A stretch of DNA of 64,000 nucleotides from Arthrobotrys musiformis (Eukaryota > Ascomycota > Orbiliomycetes > Orbiliales > Orbiliaceae). This document shows, piece by piece, positions 1 to 11,736 of this stretch. Location of the stretch: assembly GCA_036971715.1 (NCBI GenBank), contig JAVHJL010000003.1, forward strand, positions 3,534,001 through 3,598,000, read 5' to 3'. Every line of letters starts with the position of its first letter. Position 1 is the stretch's first letter. Under the pieces are notes generated by a model. It did no database searches, had not been told where the DNA came from, and worked only from the letters and a program-made list of their open reading frames with translations. Made by a program: the position numbers and the translations under genes.

Positions 1-529
1 GAGCCACAGGCCGTGTAGGTTCCATGGTGCTCGGGGTACCTGTACCTGTCGAATTTCAATTCCTACTAATAAGCGGAAGAGATATTCAAATTCTATTTCT
101 CATATATGGCGGGTCCAGAGCGCGTACGACTAAGCTAGGGATGTTTAACATACGTATATGTACCTTCTTAGACGGCTGCAGGCTGGAGGTCTAGGCTGAT
201 TTTAAAAATATCGTCCTTCGCCGGGATAAAGTACTGGGTTCGGAACTCTCATCCAGTCACGATGCATGATATTACGCTGTTAATGATCCAATTGAACTAT
301 AAAGTAAACTTCACTGGCCTCATCGACGATGTGTGGCAGTTAGGCGCGGTGCCTCCTAGTTGTATTAGCTCGTGGGAAAGGATCCTCACCAATTTGAATC
401 AGAAAATTTACAAGCTACTTTTACCATGACTTAGACTGCGCAAGGATACACTTTGTTCTTATTTCGGGGGTGGAACAGTTTAAACGTTTGTGTAAAATGC
501 TTCCGTTTGCTGTCACAACTGAGCCTTTA
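1..529. other. Non-coding flank, no gene seen
   Basis: No reading frame of useful length and no recognisable RNA gene. It lies downstream of the minus-strand gene that ends at 530, so part of it is probably that gene's 3' UTR. Confidence 0.5.
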
Positions 530-3500
530 CTATGATTGCCACTGTTCTAAAAAGGCCTTTGCACTAGCGGCAGCTGCAGCTGCTGCATACAATTGCCATT
601 GGTTATTCTTATGGCTGTCTGCGTAATCACAAACTCCTTTGATAACTAGACAAGGAATGTTATCCCACACTCCAGCACCTTCCATTTCAAAAGCAATTAC
701 CCTTTCTCTTGTTGCCTTATCGTCTCGATCAGAGCTGGATTTCATCACGGTATCTCCAGAAGCAACGAGTCCAAAATGAATTGCGGGTTTATGTATCTCG
801 CTTGGTCCATTTGCTGCAGCATCTTGTACTGCTTTCTGTAATCGGCTCCGAGGTACCAGCTTTGTTTCATCGCATCCTAGTCGATCGCAGCTTAGCTTCA
901 TGGAGGTTTCGCATACGGGATCCTCGAACCTCTTGCAAGCGGCGCATACAGCGCAATCTGACCGAGTTTGGTGCTTGTGCCGATACTGGGGCTCGAAGAG
1001 CCTATCTTCAGATAAGCCTGGGTAGGAGGCGCCGGCCTCATCACCGAATTCTTTCCGTAAGGCGGCAAGGTGCTCAGAAGTCCTATCCTCGAGCTCTTTT
1101 CTATTGCGGCGAGACATTAATCTCGATAGATGCGCTCGTATTTCGGGGCTGTGCCGACCTAAATCATCCATAACGTATGATTCCCTTACGGATTTATTAC
1201 AATACTGCTTTTTGAACTCATACTGAACGACTCCGGAACTAATGACGACATCTCCAAGCAAGATTTCCTGACGATCACCGGTAAAAGGAACACCACCACA
1301 AATACCGACAATTAAGCCGAGTTTGATTCCTGGGAAGCTACGACGGCAGTGAGCCGCTACACTTGCGGCGGAAGTAATTCCAATACCTGGCATATGAATC
1401 AGGACAACGTTATGCCGTCTGAAAGCTCCTATTGTATATGCGTTCGGATCTTCGTCGATTTTGAGGTTCTGGCGCCTATCAAGCAGGTTGTCCACGGCAC
1501 TCGCTTCCAGAGGCAAAGCACATATTATGGCAATTTCGAAACCACTTCTATCGGTTGGGGGTGGAGAACAATTACTAGATTTCCCGAATCGCGATTCCAC
1601 ATTCATATCTAGCCGGTGCTCTCTTTGGCCTACTGTCTGGCTTTCGTCGAACCGGACCTTGCGTCTCTTGTTTGGTGTTTTCCTCCCAGAGTTTGCAGGT
1701 ACGGGGTCGGTTGTGGACTTAAAGTCATTTGCTGGCCGTCCACCGAGTATTCCAAGCTGACCGTATTCACATAAAACCGGGTATGAGTGTTCTTCGTCGT
1801 CACCTCGAGCTCGCAGACGTTTTTTACTCCTCTCTTGTTGTACTGGCGTTCGCATCTTGTTGATAATGGAGAAGATGACCTCTCTAGCCGCAGCAAAAGC
1901 GTTGGGTTTTTGCCCGACTTGTGCTCTGAGGTAGGTTTCCCGTTGGTACAGCCTTCGAAAAATGAGGCAGTCATGAACCGCTTGTAAGTAAGGTCCGTGG
2001 CCAAGGTTTTCAAAAATTCGATTATTAAGAGCGTCCACCGACGGAACCTCGTCGCACAGGCGCCCGGACCTGATCTCCAGCAACAACTTAGCTAAGAGCT
2101 GTAAATCCGCGTCTTCCAAAGTTAAGTCTAGCTTTTGTGCTTGATCTCGGTCTGAACCTGCAGGTAGGGCTTCACAGGTTGCGTAGGGAGGATTTCTGAT
2201 GTATTGGCCGTTTGGTTTGGCTAAGAAGTATACTGTCTCCGGATCCCAGCACCTTATTATGCGCCCAAGATGTGAGGATAATAATAAGCCAGAGACTATT
2301 GTAGCGGCTAGAACTAATTTGTCGTCTGGTCCAAAGATAGGTCCCTTGTAGTCGAAGTTGAACTCATCGAAAGCTCCATTCTCGAGCAGTTTTTTCAACG
2401 AGTGCGACGGTTGATTCCCCGAAGGCCTACTATTTCCGTGCCCGTCGGAGCTGCTGTGATGTGAATACATCTTGTTTTCGCAGAAGAGAAGATTGTGTCT
2501 AACCCCAACTGCATCTTGTACGCTATGTATTTCCTGTTGTATGTTGCCACTAATCGGATATATTTTATTGTGGTTCATATCTCTGCCAGAGATTGGTTAG
2601 AATTGTGTGTGAAAAGTTTTTGCATAGATTCAACTAGAATCGACGCAAGCAGGGGCGCAATACAATCAACATACACCTGTGGGAGGCCTTCCAGCCGACC
2701 CTCTACCCAACGTGACGGGGCAGAGCAATTAGAGAGATATACTTCTAGAGATGGTCCGTCGAAACTAATTCGCGATACGTCTGTATCTACCCCAGGTAAG
2801 CGTAGCAAAACTTCGTGCCCCTTACAATCGATGCAATCAGGAGGGCTTTTCAATTGTGAAACGAGCTCGACGAGCGCATCAAAAGATGCAGCGAGTGGAA
2901 CAAGAGGGTTCTCGGGGTCCGAACCGCCCAGAGGCAATTCTTGGGTGCGGAAACAAGTATCGGCTACCGGGCATTGGGTGAGGCTGTCGAAGAACTCGTT
3001 GAATCTGTCGATTTCTTGCGCTTCATCGCCTGGGGAGGCGAAGTTAAATAATTTCAGTGCTGCGCCTGATACCATTACAAATTCACAGGTTGTAATAGCC
3101 AAGTAGTCCAGAAGAGTGTCCAGGCAGTAATATTTATTGTCAACTTGCGCCTGCCGTTTACGGTACGAAAGCCCTGGGACGCCAATATTCCGTTGCATTA
3201 ATGCGCAAAGCGATTGAAGGTGGCTTTGGGCAGAGCGTGCTGTGCCTTCATCAAGCCCATTGTCCAATAAAAAGTCAAGATCGCTACGTCTCATAATATA
3301 GCGTAGCCCATCCTCTAACAAATCAAGGCGATCCTGCCCTCCGACTCCACCGGTTAAAGCTTGTGCTGGGTCGAATTCACTGTATTCAGTCTCGTTCCAC
3401 AGGCGCGCTTGATGTCGTCGAAGTGATTTAAGTCTTCCCCACTCTGGTATGGTAGATAAATGGAATTCGTCAGGGAGAAGCTCCCGTGCCGAAGTAGTCG

Positions 3501-3618
3501 CCTTTGAGCCTACCGCGTGCGTAATAGTCGTATCGGACGGTGAATGCGGCGGCAAGGGCACACCCCGGAGAGCCAAATTGAGGGGCTGGTAAACTGGCAT
3601 GTCGATTGCGGGATGCAA
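530..3618 (-). CDS. DUF7580-like protein with C-terminal PNP_UDP domain
   Basis: Two exons, 3618..2677 and 2533..530, with a 143-nt GT-AG intron. The product is 981 aa. The first exon ends ..RLEGLPQ and the second begins EIHSVQDAVG, so the join falls inside one domain. Residues about 240-545 resemble the fungal DUF7580 helical region (HEVLLRLPG near its start, then LVLAATIVSGLLLSSHLG and a C-terminal helical tail). Residues about 643-978 are a nucleoside phosphorylase-like domain: IICALPLEASAV, GDVVISSGVVQYEF, a Cys-rich insert (CAVCAACKR..CDRLGC), HFGLVASGDTV, FEMEGAG and KGVCDYADSHKN. In fungi PNP_UDP is usually the N-terminal sensor of NLR or ankyrin proteins. Here it is last and no NTPase follows. 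Family knowledge suggests nucleoside or nucleotide binding or cleavage in the cytosol. A defence role is inferred. The start ATG at 3618 is the first in frame. The N-terminal 200 residues are unassigned. It is divergent from the gene at 4235. Confidence 0.82.
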
Positions 3619-4234
3619 TTATATCTCCAGCGTTAGATAATATAATATATTAGTATAAGAAATTTGGAAGGGCCAAAAATTTAAAGCAGGAGGTAATAGC
3701 CAACTAAGACCCATCAAGCTGTCGATATCGCGGAAAACCACAACGGAGCTAACCATTTGCTTGGGTTTTGTGGACACACAATTGTACAACAAGAGTGATG
3801 AAGGAAAGGACGGGTTCATAACTGTGCAGCTACGCGTCACGTGATTCCAGCGACTCGAGCTCTTGAAATTTCGAAAGCGGGGTGATGTGGTCTAGTAGCC
3901 AGCAACAGCGACTTATGCACTGTTCGTAGGGTCGCAAGGAGCCACCCCGCCGCACCTACACAAAATGACGAGATCTTGGAATGCACTTCCATGGTCCCAA
4001 TATCCCTATTCTTGTAACAAACTCTTTTTCCATCATATTAGCTTAGTACAAATTTGATTCCCGACTGGCGACTGAGCTATTTCAAAACTTTACGCAGTGC
4101 TAGAGAGGTCACAAATTGATATCTACAAACGTTTAAACGCACATGTCGCATGTTGTCTCGTCTTGAGACAACCAGTAACACAAGGACTTTGAAGCTTCCA
4201 AGGAGATTAGAGGGGTGATTAATATTAAGATAAC
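3619..4234. promoter_or_regulatory. Shared intergenic region of a divergent gene pair
   Basis: 616 bp between the start of the minus-strand DUF7580/PNP gene (3618) and the start of the plus-strand zinc-finger gene (4235). It should carry both promoters. I see no clear TATA box. A 73-codon minus-strand frame (3619..3840) ends directly before the 3618 start and could hold an upstream exon, but nothing in its sequence supports that. Confidence 0.4.
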
Positions 4235-7200
4235 ATGCAGGCGGGGACTGGGAAGCGGGCAATATACCTCACAGCGCGCGACTGCAGAGGCCTCTTCGAG
4301 AGAGCCCTGAAAGCTTCTAGCAGCTCTAGCTCTACGCAACAATATTGCATATCCACGGCAGCTGTTCCGTTGGTTCGGGAATACCAAAATCGTTTCGATG
4401 CGTGGACGACCTTTTCAGGTGTCTTCGCTCGCGATAACGCGAGTCTCGACCATAAGCTGCGAAATCATCCAGGACTATACGATATGATCCTCCGGCTACT
4501 TAATATAATCCGGCGAAACATTTTCCTAGGTGTGTAGGATCTAACGGGGGGCACAACGAAGATACTTTCGATCGCTGCCAGACCTATATCATCCGACTTT
4601 TCTCATTCTTTGTGACTAACAGTTCTAAACCTCTGCAGTGGGCGTAGATGAGAGAAATGAGACGCCCCAGGCTTCAAGCAGAACCTACGGCGTAGTGGGC
4701 GATTCCATTGCGGGAAATATACAACCTTCGACTGTCAATATTGCACTCCGTAGTATCGAAGAATCTATCACCCGTCTCAACAAGCTCGCAATAACAATAA
4801 GGCTCTCCTCAAGGTCGACACTGACTGCTCGAGCGCGAACATTCGCATATCACAACCCAGAACTAGTCCAATTAAGTGAATTTGAGGATAGGGCTTGCCT
4901 TGCTCTTCAAACCCTTTATCCAAGCGCATCGAAAGGTTTGCGCCAGCGCCTAGTAGACACAATGGGCGATAGATATTCCAGGATCCGATATGAATTTTAC
5001 CGCATGGGGAGATTTCAGACTAGCTCTGATCCATACGCTGATCCCCCTACGCCCAGCGGCCATAATCAAGAGAACCCAGTTGATCCGATAACCAAACTTT
5101 GCAACGAACAAGAAGATATAACAGCGCCGGTGCTGAAAGGAAAAATCACGGTCCCTAAATTTCCAAGCTCTTCGATAGACACCAGCCGTCTAAATGAACA
5201 CCTAAAAACGGCCCTCGCAACTACCCGGCGATCTAAAGCGCCTAAAACTCTCGCAGCGCCTGCGAACCAGCACCGGGAGCCCCCTCTTCCAAGATACGAA
5301 AACAATGGAGATTATACCCATTGCGAATGGTGTTTCCAAATTATTGACCATTCCCTAATACATACCAGAGAAGATGGCTCTAGAGGATGGTCGGAAGAAG
5401 GGCGGTAGGTGACCACCTTTGTTTGTATCCACCTTAAATAGTAAACATCAGATTTCTTTGATCGGTCGATTAGAAACTTGGTGTTTATAATAGAACCGAT
5501 CGTTCGCGTTTTATTGCAACCCTTATGTGCCCGCCTACTTTAATTAAATTTACAAACGTTGTAACCGCCCCCGTATAATGTTCCGGGGAGACGATTCACC
5601 CTTATCTATAACTTTGAATTTTGAAGAACATTAACACGAAGACGAAGCGTGTAGGGAATAAGTGCTAACATAAGTGTGCTACGATCCAGGTGCCATTACA
5701 AGAACGATCTCCAGCCCTACGTTTGCATCGCAGAAAGTTGTAGCAAGTTGCGGCCGAGCTACTCGTCCTCTGGAGATTGGTTTGACCACATGACTTCGAC
5801 TCATTCTGAATACTGGGCACAGGTTATTAATGATGAGTCGTTACTAACGTGTCCAGTAGAACATGAAAATGACTCAAACTATTTGTTCTCCACGCTCGCT
5901 GAATTATATAACCACAACTTTCTTCATCATAACCACCAAGAATCCCTGGGAACGGAAGAAGATGATGAGTATATCACCAGGCAGTATGGAGTTGAAACCT
6001 CGAGTCTTGCGTCCTTTTGCCCTCTTTGCTTATTTCGTATTGAGGCCGCCCCCCTCCAGGAAGGCGAACCAGACGGTACTCTTGACCCAGTAAAAATACC
6101 AGGGGAGAATCTAAAGGAGTACACGATTTATCCACGCAACCTAGAAAAAGGGCAAAACTTTCGGTAGATTCCGCCACCTCGCCGGATAGAGTCGAGACCT
6201 CCTGGGCAATGGGCTCTCACATCGCCGAGCACCTACAATATATAGCAATTTTATCGTTGCAACTAATATCGGCTATGAACGGGGAGCCTTATGGTTACAC
6301 CGACGGGGATAGCGCAACTAATACACTAGAAAGCGACGTATCGGGGCCTTGCGACCACCTAGAAAACGATTTTGATGACCTACTGTCGGAACAACAGGCG
6401 CCATCAACCGTTTGGTCCGATGTTGATGAATTTGCGCGGCGGTTAGCACTGTCCGAGCCACTTTCCGATAACGATACCTCAGAGGTCCATGCGGAAAACC
6501 TCTCCATTTGCGACCTCTGGGTGCGAACCCAATTAGAACCCGATTCCCTGCTCCGCCCGCACATCCTCTCTCCCAAACCAGTGCACTTTGTCTCCCCTGA
6601 AATAATAGGCGACTGTCAAAAAGTCCTGGCTGAGGCGCGAACGGTATTAAAGCGACACGGCATCCCTTTATCAGACAATCCTTCCAACGCCTTTTTTCGA
6701 GTTCACATAATAAATGGGAACTTTACGATACGAGATAATCAAGATTGCCAACTCCAAAACCCCATACCACCACTACCCATACATGCCGAGTGTGTGGCCG
6801 AAAACCTAGTACAATGTATAACCCATTTGACAAAGTATTATACTATACGCGAATTATCGAACCCGGTAAAAAGCTGTAGCGTAGAGGACGAATGGGTCTC
6901 CATTACATTAAAGGAACGTCCCTACGGCTTCCCTACAGCCCCATGGCTAGGCCTGAGTTCGAGGCTAGGGAAAACCCCACAAGTCATGACACCGGTTGTA
7001 TCACATACAGTATGTGAAGCGACGGAGGGTGGTTGGCTTTTGCTACAGTTGGATAATATTTCGCAAGAGGGTCTGTTTGTTGTCATTGTAGATCTGGACC
7101 AGTCTTGGAGCGTAACCCAAATTTATCCACCTGCGCCCAGATCCGGAGTTGTCGAAGCAGATAATATCCTATATCTCCCTTTACAATTCACAGCCCCAGG

Positions 7201-7486
7201 TTACGCGACGGGAATTACCGATACCCTCAAAATAATTGTCACAACCCAGTCCAGTCGCTTAGATGGACTCCGATATTTGGAACTCCCAGAACTCGATACT
7301 GCTTTGGCGGGCGCGATCCGGCCAGATCACTTAGCCGCGGAAGAGTATAGTGACCTGAAGCCCGGGAGCAGAATTGAAACTTTAAAGGATTTCGTGAGGC
7401 TCGCTCAATCGCGATCTACGCCACTTTTAGTGTATATTCCTACCGATTGGGATACCGCAACCCGCACTATAAAGGTGTCCAGTTGA
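4235..7486 (+). CDS. acuF-type zinc-finger protein with caspase-associated C-terminal region
   Basis: Four exons: 4235..4529, 4639..5404, 5690..6075 and 6108..7486, giving 941 aa. The first intron contains TGACTAAC. The last intron is only 32 nt and is inferred because the frame changes there. Residues about 1-200 match the helical N-terminal region of fungal acuF-like proteins (RFDAWTTFSGVF, SLDHKLRNHPGL, SIEESITRLNKLAITIR). Residues about 355-480 hold the Cys/His region (DLQPYVCIAESC, GDWFDHMTSTH, CPVEHEN, CPLCLF), then HIAEHLQYIAI. The C-terminal half resembles the region that follows the protease in fungal caspase-like proteins: FFRVHIINGNFTIRDN, YYTIRELSNP, LDNISQEGLFVVIVDLDQSW, LKIIVTTQ, LELPELD. 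No His-Gly or Cys catalytic motif of a caspase fold is visible. Zinc or nucleic-acid binding and a signalling-adaptor role are inferences. It shares its promoter region with the PNP gene at 3618. Confidence 0.75.
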
Positions 7487-9598
7487 AGGATCAAGAGAGA
7501 TCGAGATGTCACAACAAGGAGGTTTCTTTCAGTCGGTTTGCATTGAAGCACGGAGCAAACGTCGGTGCGGGGAGTTATCCCTTTGTGGCTACTAGGCCAG
7601 TACGCGACCAGGTGCGGGTATCTCAAAAACAAAATTCGAGGGTTTATACCATAGAATCAATCTATTTAGTTAGGTATTTATCACTAGCGCTATAGCTGAA
7701 TCCCCCCTGACCTGATGGCACTGCGACGCCTCATATTCCTATTTTTCCGGAAATTAATCGGACTTAAAACAAGACAATTGCGCCTGGTCTCGTCCCCAGA
7801 CGTCACAAAGGGGGCATCGCGCCTAGATCCTGGAACAATTGCGCTTGTAAATAATTTATGAGTAAAACGGTGATCAGTTATCTCGTAAACCAGATGCTAC
7901 TATGTCTGGTCAGTAACTTTTGGACAATTAGCCGATTTAAGGTGATAGTGTGATTAGCTCCTGATCTGTGACGACAATAAAGAGCGGAGCGTTCAGGTCG
8001 AGCGACGGAGCAAGTTCAGTTCGGCACTCGCTGTAGGAGATGATATCAGTCCCCATGGTAACTTGTAGGCTCTGGGTGAGACCCTCCGACAAAACTTCAC
8101 AGGTTTCCTCGTGGGCGGTCGCTCCTAGCTGATTCGTACTGTAAATACATGTACATACGTAGAAATATCTTATTGTGAATGCGGGGTCCCCTTAAGCACG
8201 CTCGGTTAAGTTTCCCCAATTGTTCACCGGTAGTCAAAGATGAAGTGCATATTACGAAATTACCAGTCTGAAGTCGATCATAATCCGATAGTTGATAGAT
8301 GTATTGACGTTTTAGTTTACTCCAGAAATGGCTTTCTTACGCTGTCAGCGCCCCGTTATTTAGATCATCGGTGCTGGTTTAAGCCCTACATAATAATACA
8401 TCCAAAGATTTACCCGCTGTCCGTTAGGTGGGTGCCAGATTTGATGAAGTCCTGGGTTACGTCGAGTTGGTTGGTTTGGTATATTAGCTGTTGAGAATTC
8501 GTGTTCGGTTCGAGTTTAGAACATGAAGCATACCCAAACAAAGTTCGGTCACGCCTTGTGCGGTCTGGGTAGGAGAGAGCATCCATAATCATATACTCAC
8601 CAAACTACGTTTGTCTGCTAAACCACAAATGCATATGTTTAACTAAGCCCCCCCAGGTATTCCGTATACCTACACGTGTGCGCCTACTTAATGGAGTAGC
8701 TATGTGGATGGGGTGCCGCAACCAACCACCTAGCCTTTTTTTTTGGTTAGCTGTTGCACCCCATGCAGGCTCTGTGAGCAAATAGCGAGCCGATCGATCG
8801 ACTAGCCGGCCCAACGACGATACAGCCAAGACGATATATTATAGTCGAAGACGCCTGCTAGCGATCGAAATCAAGCGTAATCAAAATGTCAATTAGGTGA
8901 GGTCTACGGTGTCTACGGTGTCTGGATAGACGTGTACGCCAAGCCAACTTGAAGTTTATAAAGATCTGTACCTATAATCACTCGCGCCCTCCACTGACAT
9001 TTTAAATATCATAGCCTGCCCGTTAGCTTGCTCAACACAACACAGTTGCGCGGCCTGCCAGGCGTCACAAATCTTTGAAGAGATATCAGTAGTGTACCCT
9101 ATATTATATCTAGCGACCTACAAAAGCTAACTTCCAGCTTTTCCATGCGTTCTGACACTCTCCCGGGCAATCACCCCGGCCGTGGGTCATCGCTATTCAT
9201 TAATATTACTTTCGCACCCTGTACTCCGTATACATCCTACTGCTATACCTTTCAATATGCAACAATACAACACAATTAAAGTATCAGTTAGCCTCAAATC
9301 CAGGCCCTGATATGTAGAGGGAATATCAGCAAGCTCGAACGTGAGTGCCAAGATCTAAGCTGGTCCGGAAATGGAACACGACTATTGGCACGGAGTCACG
9401 CGATGGATATAAATCCACATGGTTCTCGAGCCTGTGCACGCCACGCCACGTAATCCCCTCTCGCTCGGTCGAAATGCCAAGAAATTCAAAGCGCTCTGAG
9501 AGATTGGTCGTGTAGCACAAACTCAAACACAAAGATGCACGCGAAAAGGCAAACTCTATTGGTCACATTTGTGGTTAACCGGCGTCTAGGGACGTGAA
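7487..9598. other. Intergenic region, no supported gene
   Basis: About 2.1 kb with only short frames (for example 8240..8494 plus, 8605..8829 minus and 9326..9532 minus), none with recognisable residues, signal peptide or splice context. A small direct repeat of GTCTACGGT lies near 8902-8925. Confidence 0.5.
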
Positions 9599-9862
9599 AT
9601 GTCGATTTCTACAAACCTTATAGCCGAATTTCTGCGCAATGCGAACGCGATTCCCTCAATGCAACTTAAGTCCCTGATTGAGGAGAGGAGAAATTCGGAT
9701 ATCAACCCCCAAATGAAAGGGCGCCTCGAATATCGATCGCACTCGGAAATGATGGCCTTCAGCCGTTGCTCGCGCCAAGACTTCGGTGGCGCACTCTCCA
9801 ACAGTAGCAACACGTACAACATGTACATGTATTCCGACGACCGAAGAGCCTGGTGGCGTTGA
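9599..9862 (+). CDS. Possible small protein, 87 aa, unknown
   Basis: An uninterrupted frame with an ATG start gives 87 aa of mixed, mostly polar composition (MSISTNLIAEFLRN..., ending RRAWWR). It has an amphipathic N-terminal helix and no signal peptide or membrane segment. An overlapping minus-strand frame of 127 codons (9969..9586) competes. I prefer the plus strand because its composition is more protein-like. There is no family assignment, and it could be a chance ORF. Confidence 0.25.
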   Translation: MSISTNLIAEFLRNANAIPSMQLKSLIEERRNSDINPQMKGRLEYRSHSEMMAFSRCSRQDFGGALSNSSNTYNMYMYSDDRRAWWR

Positions 9863-9998
9863 ACGGTTTTGCCCTCATTGGTGCTTTGGAAATTTACACA
9901 TGATTCGGATAAAATTCTCGGATGGTGGAAACAAGCATTTTTTGGTTTTCTGGGCCAGATTATCTCCATAGGGGCGCTCTCGCCCTTAAGTTAAAATT

Positions 9999-10006
9999 TA
10001 TAAATA
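9999..10006 (+). promoter_or_regulatory. TATA box (TATAAATA) of the secreted-protein gene
   Basis: TATAAATA lies 62 nt before the ATG at 10068. A pyrimidine-rich leader (CATTCATTCTTTTGTC) sits between them, as is common at strongly expressed fungal secreted-protein genes. Confidence 0.5.
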
Positions 10007-10067
10007 CTTGCAACTTGCGTTCCCATTCATTCTTTTGTCAATTCCAATTAGCTAATTGTCTACGAAG

Positions 10068-11736
10068 ATGAAGCTCCTTTCTTTTCTCGCCGTTTGGCTC
10101 TTCGCTTCCCCTGTGGTCTTGGGCGACCAATGCTATGATTGCAAGACCGTGGTCAAACAATTACAAGCGAAGGGGAAGAACGCTGTCGCCGCTTGCTACA
10201 ATCCCAAATTTCGTACGTCGATCCTCCCACTTAACTCCCCTCCGCCTATAGACCCCAACGACTATTTTATGATGGTAGCACTCGCGCTGCGCAGAAGCTT
10301 TATAGGCACCTGAAGATGACGCCATAGTATGCATGTAGCTGATGTAATACAATGCTAATGTGAAAGTTAATCTTCAGCCCGGAAAAAACAGCCGCAATGC
10401 ACCGCGACGGCCACATCTTGGACAACCGTTACCAAAAAGCTGACTTCGACAAAGACTGCCTGGAAAACCTTACAATCTACCAACACTGTAACCAAGACGG
10501 GGCCTCCTATTTTGAAAACCAAAACCGTTACTTCAACTGAAACCGTCACTTCTACGGTTACTCTTCTTTCGACTAACATCGAGACTACGAGTACAGCCAC
10601 AACAAGTTTGGACAGCTACACTATAACTGAGCGTAGCCCGTAAGTCTTGATCATTTTATCTTGTAAACTAAATGCAGCTGCGGGCACAAGTAGTAGTATT
10701 TTGGCTTTTCGGCGTATTTAGGAGTTTTCTCACCATTTTACCTCTGCAGAACCGTCACCATCCCCTTTGTTGTCCAAACGGTTGTGACAACCGAGTATAC
10801 TGCAACAGTCCCAGCTTCTACTAGCATTTCTATCATAATTGATGATCTTAAGAAGAGGGATAATAACTTCGATTATAAATGCTCCTCCGCAGCGTGTTGT
10901 AAGTCCACCTGCACTAGTTTCCCCAGGACCTCGTCTTGTCCCATACTCCTCAAATTGTGGAGGATGAGACTGCCTAGGGGCTTAAAATTGGTACGCAACG
11001 CCTCTAACATTCAAAATTTAAAATCGCATCAATAGATTGTCTCCTGGGACTCCAACCGAAGACGAGTACAGTGAAGATTAAGAAGACGAAAACCAAAACC
11101 ATCGTGGTTAGAACGACTACGATCACCAAAACCTCCACCACTAAGCCAGCAACAAAATATATCAGCATTGCTGGTACTACTACAGCTACTGAAGTCGACC
11201 TCACCACCAAAACAGACATTGCAACTAAAGTGGACTTAAAAACCCTAACAGAAGTGTCTACTATCACGGAATATAGTACTGAGTACTTTACGAAGTACAT
11301 CCCTACAACTATCATTCAAGAGACCACAACAACCACCACGACTCAGGATGTCCTCACCTCGGGCGCGGCGATCGCCACTGAAGTTTGTCAGACGAATGTC
11401 GATTTTCGGTCATGTGGAGCGAGAATTCCATTCCGGAGGGCATGCTCCTTGAAGATTTCGAGCGATGCATCGACTAATTTTGATACCATCGGTATTTGCG
11501 TCAGGGAGATGAGTTTTGACATGCCGGGTTATGCAGCATGTAGCGCTGCTTTTACCTGTGGGTCACAAGTTGATATCTCTCGTCCTACCTACGCTTCTTA
11601 CTTTTTGACGAAGCTGAGGACTGGTGGATGGAGATGTACGCTGCAACATGGCTACTCCGCTGGTGTAGATGAAGCGGAATATGTTGAGGACCCAGAAGGA
11701 CTGGAAGTTTTCTTCTTTAACTGGTCCGCGGCCTAG
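10068..11736 (+). CDS. Secreted Thr-rich protein, 418 aa
   Basis: Four exons: 10068..10212, 10378..10639, 10750..10898 and 11036..11736, with GT-AG introns of 165, 110 and 137 nt. The N-terminus MKLLSFLAVWLFASPVVLG is a signal peptide. A short Cys-containing module follows (DQCYDCKTVVKQLQ), then two long Thr/Lys/Val-rich stretches (TKTVTSTETVTSTVT, TKTKTIVVRTTT) that should be heavily O-mannosylated. Between them lies the motif KCSSAACYCLLG, the counterpart of the CSSACSC motif typical of this fungal cell-surface family. The C-terminal 100 residues are Cys-containing and globular-looking. There is no GPI signal. It is probably a cell-wall or extracellular-matrix protein. The gene at 20740 shares the architecture. 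An ORF finder would start at a TTG codon at 10056. The ATG at 10068 fits the signal peptide better. Confidence 0.75.

Noticed and set aside
2575..2578. ATGA overlap of two minus-strand frames (stop of 3618..2575, start of 2578..530), as in coupled translation
   Set aside because: A 143-nt GT-AG intron (2534..2676) joins the two frames into one domain-continuous protein. The overlap lies inside that intron.
10367..11315. Val-rich minus-strand ORFs at 10367..10600 and 11004..11315
   Set aside because: They are the reverse complement of Thr-codon repeats in the secreted-protein gene.
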